From the NCBI GenBank assembly GCA_003169695.1, contig PNAS01000063.1, positions 31,949 through 67,548 on the forward strand: 35,600 nt of DNA. Direction: 5' to 3'. The stretch comes from Spartobacteria bacterium. GTDB taxonomy: Bacteria > Verrucomicrobiota > Verrucomicrobiia > Chthoniobacterales > UBA10450. Positions 1-8,455 of the stretch are shown piece after piece (the first letter of the stretch is position 1; each line of letters begins with the position of its first letter). A program made the translations under genes and the position numbers. The notes under the pieces were generated by a model. The model had not been told where the DNA came from. It ran no database searches and worked only from the letters and a program-made list of their open reading frames with translations.

Positions 1-2580
1 ATCGATCCCGCGTTCACGCAGGCTGCCGCCGCCAATCTGACGCGGGACACGAATTTTGACGGCACGATCGTGGGTAACGTTTATGCCCAGCCGCTTTACA
101 TCGAGGACGGCCCGGGCGGCGCGGCGATGGTCATTGCAGTGACCGAGTCGAATAATGTTTATGCGCTCGACGCTGCTACTGGCGCCATCATTTGGCAACG
201 GAACGTCGGCACAGCCATAACCTCAGGTCTCCCGTGCGGCAACATCATTCCGATTGGCATCACCGGCACGCCAATTGTGGATCTTGCCTCGCGCTCGCTC
301 TTCCTCGACGCGGAGACCACGCCCACCGCCGAAACGTTCAAACACCTCATCTATTCCCTCAACGTCGATACCGGCAACATCAACATAGGCTGGCCGGTGG
401 ACGTGGGTGCGGTGGTATCGGGGTTTGATTCATCGGTGCAGGGTGAACGAGCCGCGCTCGGCATAGTGGGCAACATTCTGTATGTGCCGTACGGCGGACG
501 CGACGGCGACTGCGGAGGTTATCACGGCCGACTGGTCGGCGTGCAGATGAACAATCCTGCAGGCGTGATGGCCTGGGCCACGACGGCGACCGGCGGTGGC
601 GTATGGGGGCCCGGCGGCGTCGCCAGCGACGGTTCTAATCCGTTCGTTGTCACTGGTAACACCTTCGGCACCGGGGGCACATGGGGTGGAGGCGAAGCAG
701 TAATTCGCTTACAACCGGGCCCGATCTTTAGTGGCTCGACCAACGATTACTGGGCGCCCACCAACTGGCTTGCGCTTGACAACGGCGACACTGATCTCGG
801 CGGCTCTGGCGCAATACTCGTTGATGTACCCGGCGCCGCGCCGTCCGCCTTGGTGGTCGCGCTGGGCAAGGATGGCAACGCCTATTTGCTAGACCGAAAC
901 ATCCTGGGTGGCATCAGCGCGCCAGTGGCGCAGTCGCATGTTGGCAGCGGGACCATTATTCAGGCGGCGGCCACCTACCGGACTGCCCTCGGCACATATG
1001 TCGCCTTCCGCGCCAACAGCAGCACGCTCACAACTTTCCGCATTACCGCCACCAGTCCGCCATCGATCACGAGCGGATGGAGTGTGTCAGGGAGCGGTCG
1101 CGGCTCGCCCTTCGCCACTTCCACCGATGGCACCAATAACCCAATTGTGTGGGTGGTCGGCGCCGAAGGCGATCAACGCTTGCACGGCTACGATGGAGAT
1201 ACCGGCAACGTGGTTTACGCCGGCGGCGGCGCGAACGAATTGATGGCCGGCACGCAGAGGTACAATACCGGCATCGCGGCTCGCGGGCGCATCTACATCT
1301 CCGCTAACAACAAGGTCTATGCCTTTACCGTGCCGGCGTCGTCTACCCCGACACCGACTCCAACCGTAACACCGTCGGCCACGCCTTCGGCTACACCAAC
1401 AGCTACAGCTACTGCTACTGCGACAGTTGCACCCACGCCGACACCTTCAGCGACCCCGACAGCCACAGCTACCGCCACGGCTACACCAACACCTAATCCC
1501 GTGCCTGGGCTGACTTCGCTTTTGCCCTCCAGCAAAACCGTGGGCGCAGCCGGCTTCACACTCACGGTAAACGGCTCGAACTTCGTGCCTGGAGCCACCG
1601 TAAGCTGGAACAACTCTGCGCGAAGCACAACCTTTGTCAGCAGCGTCAAGCTGACTGCCCAAATTCCGGCCACGGACCTCACCAACGCAGGCACGGTAGC
1701 TGTAATCGTCACGAATCCGGGCTCTGGCGGCGGGGCATCGAATTCGCTCACGTTCACGATCAAAAATCCACAACCAACTGTGACTTCCATCTCGCCGGTA
1801 AGCGCCACGGCTGGCGGTGCAGCCTTCACGCTCACGGTAAACGGATCGGGCTTCACCACAACCTCTGTGGTGAATTGGAATGGAACCTCGCGCCCCACAA
1901 CGTTCTTCAGTAGCGCCACGCTGACGGCTGCGATTTCAGCGGCGGATATCGCCACGGCTGGAACAATCAGGGTGATCGTCACGAATCCTGGCCCAGGCGG
2001 CGGCACATCGGCCTCGAAGACATTTACCGTCACCAGCCCTTTGCCCGCGATTAGTTCGATCTCACCCAGCAGCGTCAACGTCGGCGGAGCGTCCTTCACG
2101 CTCACCGTGAACGGCTCGAATTTCGTTTCGAACTCGAAGGTACACTTGAACAATTCGGCCTTGGCGACTACTTTTGTCAGCAGCACTCAAGTCACGGCTA
2201 CTGTCCCTTCGTCAGACATCAGAACTGCCGGCATAGCTTCGGTGACGGTGGTGAACGCCGCGCCCGGCGGAGGCACGTCGAACGCAATGACGTTTACCGC
2301 CAACAACCCTGTGCCCGCGATTAGTTCGATCTCGCCCATTAGAGCCACGGCCGGAGGCCCAGCTTTCACGCTCGCCGTGAACGGCTCGAATTTCGTTTCG
2401 GGCTCGGTCGTAGATTGGAATGGAGCCCCGCGCACGACAACGTTCTCCAGTAGCACGAAGCTAGCGGCTTCCATCTCCGCCGCCGACATCGCCACGGCCG
2501 GCACAGCTTCCGTGACGGTGGTGAACGCCGCGCCCGGCGGAGGCACGTCGAACCCACAGACATTTACGATTAATCCGTAG
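1..2580 (+). CDS. Secreted PQQ-like beta-propeller protein with four IPT/TIG repeats (5' partial)
   Basis: The frame is open from base 1, so the N-terminus, including any signal peptide, lies outside the window. The first ~430 residues read as a quinoprotein/PQQ-like beta-propeller: repeated blades of the type VYALDAATG, and an opening stretch NFDGTIVGNVYAQPLY typical of extracellular propellers in soil bacteria. A low-complexity Thr/Pro/Ala/Ser linker follows (about 1342-1497), then four tandem IPT/TIG immunoglobulin-like units of ~90 residues (about 1498-1770, 1771-2037, 2038-2307, 2308-2577), each with an LTVNGSNF-like strand and ending in GGG(A/T)SN. The protein ends right after the fourth unit with no sorting domain. 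The architecture suggests a cell-surface or exported binding/adhesion protein; no substrate can be named. An internal GTG at 70 is not a convincing start because the propeller homology begins before it. Confidence 0.85.
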   Translation: MDPAFTQAAAANLTRDTNFDGTIVGNVYAQPLYIEDGPGGAAMVIAVTESNNVYALDAATGAIIWQRNVGTAITSGLPCGNIIPIGITGTPIVDLASRSLFLDAETTPTAETFKHLIYSLNVDTGNINIGWPVDVGAVVSGFDSSVQGERAALGIVGNILYVPYGGRDGDCGGYHGRLVGVQMNNPAGVMAWATTATGGGVWGPGGVASDGSNPFVVTGNTFGTGGTWGGGEAVIRLQPGPIFSGSTNDYWAPTNWLALDNGDTDLGGSGAILVDVPGAAPSALVVALGKDGNAYLLDRNILGGISAPVAQSHVGSGTIIQAAATYRTALGTYVAFRANSSTLTTFRITATSPPSITSGWSVSGSGRGSPFATSTDGTNNPIVWVVGAEGDQRLHGYDGDTGNVVYAGGGANELMAGTQRYNTGIAARGRIYISANNKVYAFTVPASSTPTPTPTVTPSATPSATPTATATATATVAPTPTPSATPTATATATATPTPNPVPGLTSLLPSSKTVGAAGFTLTVNGSNFVPGATVSWNNSARSTTFVSSVKLTAQIPATDLTNAGTVAVIVTNPGSGGGASNSLTFTIKNPQPTVTSISPVSATAGGAAFTLTVNGSGFTTTSVVNWNGTSRPTTFFSSATLTAAISAADIATAGTIRVIVTNPGPGGGTSASKTFTVTSPLPAISSISPSSVNVGGASFTLTVNGSNFVSNSKVHLNNSALATTFVSSTQVTATVPSSDIRTAGIASVTVVNAAPGGGTSNAMTFTANNPVPAISSISPIRATAGGPAFTLAVNGSNFVSGSVVDWNGAPRTTTFSSSTKLAASISAADIATAGTASVTVVNAAPGGGTSNPQTFTINP
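1342..1497 (+). repeat. Low-complexity Thr/Pro/Ala linker-coding repeat
   Basis: Degenerate short tandem repeats of ACN/CCN codons encode alternating TP, SATP and TATATA motifs between the propeller and the IPT/TIG units. It is a flexible spacer in the protein and, at DNA level, a likely site of slippage and length variation between strains. Confidence 0.75.
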
Positions 2581-2859
2581 CACAGACTTCCGGCCTGTGC
2601 GGTTTGATTTCGAAGTCGTACGTCAATTGTAAGCCTGCACTACCACGAAGAATCTTTCCAACGGAACCCGCGTGGACCGTGACCGCGCGAAAGCTCTTCG
2701 TACGTCGGCAGCTAATCTCGCTCTTGCGCGCGAGGGTTTCGGACAAATTCGGACAAAGAAACTGCGTGATTCTGCGCGAATCCGGCATGATGCCCATTTG
2801 CTCAGATCACGTCTACCGCGAAATTTACCACGGTATTTGTGGCGGGATTTGCCGCAAAT

Positions 2860-3047
2860 TCGCGAAGTCCCTAGCTTGGGTTCACGGCCCGTTCGTGGCG
2901 CATGACCGGTTCGTGGTGCAATACGATATGGATGTCACCGACACGGGCTCGAAAAAACGAATGCAATTGTCGGAAATCGGCGTCTATGCCGTCAAGGACG
3001 GGAAGATCGTGCGTGAAGAATTTTTGCCCTCCACGGGGCAAAGCTGA
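2860..3047 (+). pseudogene. SnoaL/NTF2-like protein, C-terminal remnant
   Basis: The last ~55 codons before the TGA at 3047 read like the end of a SnoaL-like (NTF2 fold) polyketide-cyclase-type protein: VHGPFVAHDRFVVQYDMDV, then KKRMQLSEIGVYAVKDGKIVREEF, which form the last beta strands of that fold. The upstream part of the same open frame (back to 2604) has no resemblance to the expected N-terminal helices and is rich in Arg/Cys, so the normal first half (~80 residues) appears lost or scrambled. I read it as a decayed gene. It could still be expressed as a short protein, but half of the NTF2 barrel would be missing. Confidence 0.55.
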
Positions 3048-3082
3048 AGGACGGATTCAAAATTCGAAACGTCTGTTTGTCT

Positions 3083-3520
3083 TCAACTCTGCTGATTGCG
3101 GTCGTAAGGGATAATGTTATCCCACTCGTCGGCGCATGAGCGGGCGACAAAGGCCACAACAGGCTCCATGTCGCTCATATTGAAAACTTCGTGAGGCACG
3201 CCGGGTTTTATGTAAATGAAGTCGCCGGCTTCGTTCTCCACTACCTGCTTGAGCCCGGGTCCGAATTCGTGGCGCACCTTTCCCTCGAGAATGTAAAGGA
3301 TCAGCTCGAAGCCGACATGAATATGGGCAGACGCGACGCCACCCGGAGGTATCGTGGCGATGTTGGCCGACAGCTTGGTCGTGCCCACATTTTTGGCGGA
3401 CATACCCTGCTTATAGTGAATGCCGTTCCAATCCCTTCGGGCGCCGCCACCACGAATGGTTAGTATCCCATCGTGATTTTCGACCGCACTGAGTTGGATG
3501 TTGTCTTTGTCGTCGTTCAT
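3083..3520 (-). CDS. Cupin domain protein
   Basis: A 145-residue single-domain cupin. Motif 1 is complete, GGVASAHIHVGFELILYILEG (residues 60-80), with H66, H68 and E72 as metal ligands; motif 2 is complete, GDFIYIKPGVPHEVFN (99-114), with H110 as the fourth ligand. It should therefore bind a divalent metal in a small beta-barrel. There is no signal peptide, so it is probably cytoplasmic. The sequence does not say whether it is a dioxygenase, isomerase or sugar/signal-binding cupin. The ATG at 3520 follows a gene-poor stretch. It is convergent with the SnoaL remnant, whose stop lies 35 bp away. Confidence 0.9.
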   Translation of the reverse strand: MNDDKDNIQLSAVENHDGILTIRGGGARRDWNGIHYKQGMSAKNVGTTKLSANIATIPPGGVASAHIHVGFELILYILEGKVRHEFGPGLKQVVENEAGDFIYIKPGVPHEVFNMSDMEPVVAFVARSCADEWDNIIPYDRNQQS

Positions 3521-3754
3521 AACAAGTCATTCGAAGAAAGGTAAGAAGGCAGAATTGAGAATTAAGATACAAGAATTAAGAAATCAAAAAAAAGTAAACG
3601 GGGTCGATCTGTAAATCGTGCAATTTTCCTCGCGGTTGACCAGGATTCGGGCCCGGCGCAGGAGGCCTTGGCTTCGGTTCGTTAGGGAACTTCCTTCCCT
3701 TGATTTGGCGAAATCACTTGGAACCGGCTGCGAAAGGGTGAGGGTGAAGGTCTT

Positions 3755-3865
3755 ATGGGAAACAGCCAAGGCAGAGACAACGTAAGAAAACGAGCCGCGC
3801 GCCGCAAAAAGACCGAGCGCCTCGCGCTCGCCAAAGCGGGAACTACGAAGAAGGCGAAAAAGTAG
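3755..3865 (+). CDS. Small highly basic protein (36 aa)
   Basis: An ATG at 3755 opens a 36-codon frame ending in TAG at 3863-3865. It is preceded by GTGAAGG at a plausible ribosome-binding distance, one of the better Shine-Dalgarno matches in this window. The product starts MGNSQGRDNVRKRAARRKK and has 14 Lys/Arg among 36 residues with only one Asp and one Glu; the tail is TTKKAKK. Such composition fits a nucleic-acid- or ribosome-associated small protein, but I do not recognise a family with certainty. The surrounding ~570 bp (3521-4094) holds no other gene. The start with its ribosome-binding site and the clean basic composition argue for a real gene; its shortness argues for caution. Confidence 0.55.
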   Translation: MGNSQGRDNVRKRAARRKKTERLALAKAGTTKKAKK

Positions 3866-4094
3866 CAGCGTTACTCTCAAGGCCGCGCGCCGGGGAAGAG
3901 CGGAAGATTAGTTCCGCACCGACCGTGTTGAGCGTGGCGTGAAAGAGGGTTGCGCGCAGGACCCCCGAAGTCGAACCCTGTCCGGCAACATTCTTTCCGT
4001 GCTCAAGTCCAGGCCGGAAGATATTAACCGAGCCGGACTGGAGGCTAAGTAGGAGAATGATTGGAGTCGGTACGCTTGGAAGATTGTTAGATTA

Positions 4095-4961
4095 ATGTTG
4101 ATCGTGCTGATGCGATTGTGGAATTGGCTGCCCGCGGTTGTACGTGGACTTATTGCCAACGAGATCATTGTCTCGCTGGGTGCGCTCATACCGGGCTTCG
4201 CCGTAATCTTGAACTTGAAAACCTCGCCGCGCGTTCCGTGGATGGTGATTGTCACGACAGGATGGCTCTGGTTTTTCTGGTGGTATTTGAGTGGCCATGG
4301 TTGGCCGCGCTCGACGGCCGACGCACGCAGGCGGGACCTGCGCGGGGGTCCGTTGACACGTCGAAGGTGGATATGGGCGCTCGTTGCCGGCGTGCTCGGT
4401 ATCGCGAGCACGATCGCGCTGGCATTTGCGACTGCGCGTCTGGCAAATCTGCCGCGCGATGCGTTCGCGTCCCCAATCAACCTGGCTAATTATCCGATGC
4501 TCACGGTGCTCTGTGCGATCGCGTGCATTAGCGCGACGGCCGGAGTCGTCGAAGAAGCGGGATTTCGAGGTTTTCTAATCTCGCCGATTCAACGCCGACA
4601 TGGCTGGACGGTGGCGATTCTTGTGAGCGGTATCATGTTCTGGCTCGATCACCATTTGAGTCATGGCTACGCCACCATCGCTTTCCTTCCGTTTTTTATC
4701 GCCATCAGTGTCGTGCACGGGTTGCTTGTAAAATACAGTGGATCAATTCGGCCATCTGCGGTGTTGCACGCTATCGCTGATTTTATCGTTATTCCAACTA
4801 CCTACGGGCTGGTGGGGACGTTCGTGATTACACCGTTGTCGCAAACGGGCTTTGATCGCCAGTTTGGTCTTTGCCTGGGTGTCATGCTTATTTGTGCGGT
4901 CGCCTTTGTGCCCGCCTTAAAGCAGTTAGGCGTTGCGCCGAGCGACACTACCCAAGGCTGA
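4095..4961 (+). CDS. CPBP family intramembrane metalloprotease (CAAX protease/Abi-like)
   Basis: A 288-residue polytopic membrane protein with about eight hydrophobic segments. The CPBP (formerly Abi/CAAX) motifs are present in order: EEAGFR at 153-158 (E-E-x-x-x-R), FWLDH at 182-186 (F-x-x-x-H) and HAIAD at 225-229 (H-x-x-x-D). These supply the glutamate and histidine ligands of a buried catalytic metal. In other bacteria such proteins cleave membrane peptides, act in bacteriocin self-immunity or process prenylated substrates; nothing nearby points to a specific substrate. The ATG at 4095 precedes a hydrophobic first helix; M6 is an alternative. It appears monocistronic, followed by ~200 bp with no gene before the convergent TIR gene. 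Confidence 0.85.
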   Translation: MLIVLMRLWNWLPAVVRGLIANEIIVSLGALIPGFAVILNLKTSPRVPWMVIVTTGWLWFFWWYLSGHGWPRSTADARRRDLRGGPLTRRRWIWALVAGVLGIASTIALAFATARLANLPRDAFASPINLANYPMLTVLCAIACISATAGVVEEAGFRGFLISPIQRRHGWTVAILVSGIMFWLDHHLSHGYATIAFLPFFIAISVVHGLLVKYSGSIRPSAVLHAIADFIVIPTTYGLVGTFVITPLSQTGFDRQFGLCLGVMLICAVAFVPALKQLGVAPSDTTQG

Positions 4962-5160
4962 AACTTGTCGTGGGAATGATGTAGAGATTGAGCATCGATG
5001 TCGCCGATTGGCGTGCGCCTTGTGATCCATGATCTGCCCGACATCAAGACAGACAAGAAGGATCATGCGCGGAAACGGTCCCACCATCGCCTGGCTTAAA
5101 AGATCCTGACCGGAACATTCTTTCCGGCGGGGGTTGATTGGGGCAACGCTTCCGAAGCTC

Positions 5161-8142
5161 TCATAACGTGGAAAGCATTTTGTCTATCTCTGCCAGAGAC
5201 GCTTCCTGCGGTGGGGTGAGAGGGGAGCCTTTCCGCAGTTCCTTCAAAATGGTGCGCGCCTGAGTGAGCTTCGCGCGCGCTTCTTCTTTCTGCGACACCG
5301 CGACGAGCGTTTTACCGAGAACACCGAGGCAGTAAGCCATGTCCGCGCGAGCACCGGTGCTGTCCAGCATTTTCCCGGCGATGTCCGTCGTCAGGCGCGC
5401 CGCCTCCCGCTGGTGGGGCAGGGCCTCGCGCGGCTCGGCGCGCGCTGTCAGTACATCGCCCAAGCCAAGTTCCGCCACGGCGAGGTCGTGCGAATGTCCG
5501 AGCGAGCTCGGTTCTGCCTGAGCCAATCTTTTTGCCGCGTCGACGGCTTCGCGAGCCGAGACGAGCGCGCCATCGAGATCGTGCTGTTCCACGAGCGTGG
5601 CTGCGAGGCGCAATTGGAGCAGGTAAAGCGCGCCAAGCCTATCGCGATTGGCAGGCTGCTGCACGAGCAGAGGACGCAGCAGAGCCAGGCCGCGACGGTA
5701 ATCATCCACAGCGGCGGGAAGATCGTGCTGCGCCCGCTGCACATCCCCCAGATTCTGGTGCATAAAAGAAAGGTCCGTTTGCCAGCCCGGGTTTTCCGGA
5801 AACTCCGAGGCGAGTGCCTGGGCGATGGCCAGCGCTTCTCGGTAACTTTTCAGCGCGCCGGGCAAATCGTGTTTCGCTTGGAGGACGTCGCCGATCTTGC
5901 GGTTGGCCACGGTTACGGCTCGCCTCCGCTCCGCATTCGCGGGAGCAGCCGCCGCGGCTTTAACGGCAATCTCGAGCGACTTGGAATATTGTTCCAAAGC
6001 GTCAACCAGGTTGCCTTGGGCGCGCAACGCGTCGCCAAGCTTGCTTTCGGAAATGGCCAGATCGCTCAACCACTCGTCATTAGCCGAGTCGAGCGCCGTG
6101 AGTTTCCTGGCAATGGCGCGCCCGCGCTGATAGAGTTCGACGGCTTCCTCGATTTTCCCCTTCCGCAGTAACCGGTCGCCCAGACGGTTCTGGCTGACGC
6201 CAAGATCGCGCTGAAAGCCCGCGTTGCTCGGGTCGATCGCGGCTAGTTTTTCAGCAGCGGCCACCGCTTCGCGCTCGTTTTTCAAGGCCGCCTCCTGGTC
6301 GCCGCCGAGGCCGAGCACATCGGTGATTTTCCCGGAGAGCACCCACACCTCGCGTTGCCAGCCAGCGTTCGCCGGATCCTGCGCGCTCAGCGCGGACATT
6401 GTTTCGTGTGCAGCGCGGAAATTTGCCAGCGCTCCGGTCAGGTCTCCCTGAATGACCTGTATCTCGCCGACTTTCAACTGGCTGACGGCCGAAGCGCGGC
6501 GCCACTCGGCATTGCCCGGGTCTTCCTTCACCAGCTTCTCCGTGATCGATGCAGCTTCTTGAAAACTGCGCCGCGCCCCGTCGATATCGCCGAGGGCAGA
6601 CAGCGTTTGTCCCACTTCCTCGTGCACCAGAGAAACGTTGTTTTGCGACCCGGCATCCTGAGGGCGAGAAGCAGCGATCTTCAGCGTGATTTTTAGCGCT
6701 TCTTGGAACTGCTCGAGCGCGCCTTTCGCGTCACCCGTTTGCGATTTCACGACGCCCATGTTTTCCTCGCTCATGGCGAGATAGCTCAGGCGGATGGCAT
6801 CGTCCGGCGAACCCTCCAGCAGTTTCTCCGCCTCGGCTCGCGCCGCCTGATAATTGGTCAGCGCTGCTTTCAGATCGCCCTGTTCGCGCAACGCGTTACC
6901 CAGTTTGTTGTAGCTGACAAAAAGATCGTCGTGCGACTGGGGATCGTTTGGCCGCGCGGCGACGATTTCCTGCTGGATGGCGAGCGCCTCCCGATATTTC
7001 GCGATCGCTTCGGCAAGTTTGCCCTGGCCGTCCAGAACATTGCCCGCGTTGGTCATGGCGGCCGCGCGCTGTCGCCGCACGGCGGGATCCGCTCCCTCGT
7101 TGCCAAATGCCTGGTAATAGTCGTCTACCTTGTGACTAACGTCGTCCAGCAAGTCTAGCCGTCCGATCGGCTTCAGCTTGTCTCGGAGATCGAAGACCAT
7201 GAACTCGACCAGCTTCTCCGCCTCGCGCCGTGCATGAGTCGCCCGTTCGGCGGCGGCCTGCGCCTCTCGTTTCGATTTCTCCGCCGCGCGATATTGCACC
7301 AGTGCGATCCCCGCCGCCGCAACCGCGAGGAGCGCGAGGATGGCAAAGCCGGCGGCGATCCGACGCGCGAGGCGGGCCCGGCGTTGTGCCTTAGCCAGCT
7401 GATAGGCTTTGTCGCGTTGCGTGAGCCGGCCCAGCGGCACACCGAGGATGCCGGCTAGGACTTTCAGCAGCATGAGATGCGAGCGCTGCCTATATTCCTC
7501 CACCCGTCGGTCGATCTCGCGCTCGCTCAGAACATCATCCCTGCGCAATGCCTGACGGTAGGCCTCTGGGCTCGTCCAGCCCTGTTCTTTGCCGAGCCGG
7601 AAATCCGCGGCCACCGGTTCCGTCATTTCACCTAGTCTCGTTCCGTCGGCGCCGATTTTGTATCGGAGGACATCGGGAAAACATTCGTCCTCCGCGTGGA
7701 ATCCCATCGACTGTTTACCTGCATCCCGGCTTGCATTCGGTTCGCCCTCGATCATCACAGCGAGCACGCGATCCTCACCGCCGATCTTTTTGAAATAGAG
7801 GATCTCCTCGGCCACATAGGTGGACCCGACGACGCGGGGCGAGCAGACCACGAGGAGAAAACGACTGGCGTCTAATGCCCGATAGATCGGCGAGGAAAGA
7901 TCGGCATCCGCGGGCAACTCCTCCTCGTCGCGAAACACCGGGAAGATGCGCTCTGGAATGGTGTCGCCGCGTCCGTTTTTGGATCCCGCCAGATCGTCCG
8001 GCACCTCGTAGGTTTCGATCGACTGGTGCAGCCATGTCGCCCACTGCCGGCCCGCCTTCTTGTTGTCTGCGTGCCGGTAGCTGATGAAACACCAATAGCG
8101 TGCGGCCTCTGTCTCGGGTGAATTGAACTCGGCGTGTGTCAT
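5161..8142 (-). CDS. TIR domain - transmembrane - TPR repeat protein
   Basis: A 993-residue, three-part protein. Residues ~15-160 form a TIR domain: strand A YWCFISYRHAD (16-26), BB-loop-like RDEEELP (71-77), and STYVAEEI (107-114), where E113 takes the place of the catalytic glutamate of NAD-cleaving TIR domains. A basic stretch precedes one transmembrane helix (about 263-284), then a charged coiled segment (285-320). From ~355 to the end are about 13 TPR-like units with a ~48-residue period (LGDxLxxQGxLxxALxxYxxAL type), longer than the canonical 34. The topology suggests a membrane-anchored TIR effector or scaffold with a large repeat-based recognition arm; TIR and TPR lie on opposite sides of the single helix. 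It is divergent from the J-domain-like gene at 8456. NADase activity is inferred, not shown. Confidence 0.88.
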   Translation of the reverse strand: MTHAEFNSPETEAARYWCFISYRHADNKKAGRQWATWLHQSIETYEVPDDLAGSKNGRGDTIPERIFPVFRDEEELPADADLSSPIYRALDASRFLLVVCSPRVVGSTYVAEEILYFKKIGGEDRVLAVMIEGEPNASRDAGKQSMGFHAEDECFPDVLRYKIGADGTRLGEMTEPVAADFRLGKEQGWTSPEAYRQALRRDDVLSEREIDRRVEEYRQRSHLMLLKVLAGILGVPLGRLTQRDKAYQLAKAQRRARLARRIAAGFAILALLAVAAAGIALVQYRAAEKSKREAQAAAERATHARREAEKLVEFMVFDLRDKLKPIGRLDLLDDVSHKVDDYYQAFGNEGADPAVRRQRAAAMTNAGNVLDGQGKLAEAIAKYREALAIQQEIVAARPNDPQSHDDLFVSYNKLGNALREQGDLKAALTNYQAARAEAEKLLEGSPDDAIRLSYLAMSEENMGVVKSQTGDAKGALEQFQEALKITLKIAASRPQDAGSQNNVSLVHEEVGQTLSALGDIDGARRSFQEAASITEKLVKEDPGNAEWRRASAVSQLKVGEIQVIQGDLTGALANFRAAHETMSALSAQDPANAGWQREVWVLSGKITDVLGLGGDQEAALKNEREAVAAAEKLAAIDPSNAGFQRDLGVSQNRLGDRLLRKGKIEEAVELYQRGRAIARKLTALDSANDEWLSDLAISESKLGDALRAQGNLVDALEQYSKSLEIAVKAAAAAPANAERRRAVTVANRKIGDVLQAKHDLPGALKSYREALAIAQALASEFPENPGWQTDLSFMHQNLGDVQRAQHDLPAAVDDYRRGLALLRPLLVQQPANRDRLGALYLLQLRLAATLVEQHDLDGALVSAREAVDAAKRLAQAEPSSLGHSHDLAVAELGLGDVLTARAEPREALPHQREAARLTTDIAGKMLDSTGARADMAYCLGVLGKTLVAVSQKEEARAKLTQARTILKELRKGSPLTPPQEASLAEIDKMLSTL

Positions 8143-8354
8143 CGACCGAGAGTCTTTTAGAGTGATCTGCCCCGGAGCGCCATCAGCGAAATTTTTGGCA
8201 GCACGCTCTCGATTGAGGGCTTAAGAAAAAGTTGAGGGTTGATCCTCCTTCGCCAAGGCCACGGCGCGACAGGTAGTTGATGTTGAGAGCCGTTCCGAGG
8301 ATAAACGTATCGGACGGGAGATATTACGGAATCAAATAAGAAGGCGACCAGCGC

Positions 8355-8389
8355 AGCGGATCGCGAGGTCGCGAACATACCGATCCGCT
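8355..8389. promoter_or_regulatory. Inverted repeat in divergent TIR / J-domain intergenic region
   Basis: AGCGGATCG at 8355-8363 and its perfect reverse complement CGATCCGCT at 8381-8389 are separated by 17 bp. They lie in the 313-bp gap between the two divergent genes, ~70 bp before the J-domain start. It may be an operator or a leader hairpin; no promoter boxes are convincing. The rest of the gap (8143-8455) shows no gene. Confidence 0.3.
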
Positions 8390-8455
8390 TTATCAATCCC
8401 CGGCGAATCGACGCGGAGGCTTTCCCGATCGCGTCTCCATGCGTAAATTCGCCAG

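Noticed and set aside
1317..2186. 289-codon minus-strand frame over the IPT/TIG repeats
   Set aside because: It repeats only because the underlying DNA repeats; the plus-strand frame has clear domains.
3978..5130. Similar strings CCGGCAACATTCTTTCCG (~3979) and CCGGAACATTCTTTCCG (~5109) either side of the CPBP gene
   Set aside because: Only ~17 bases with an indel and no extension; too short to call flanking repeats.
5413..6171. 252-codon forward frame opposite the TPR region
   Set aside because: Antisense shadow of the TIR-TPR gene without any motif.
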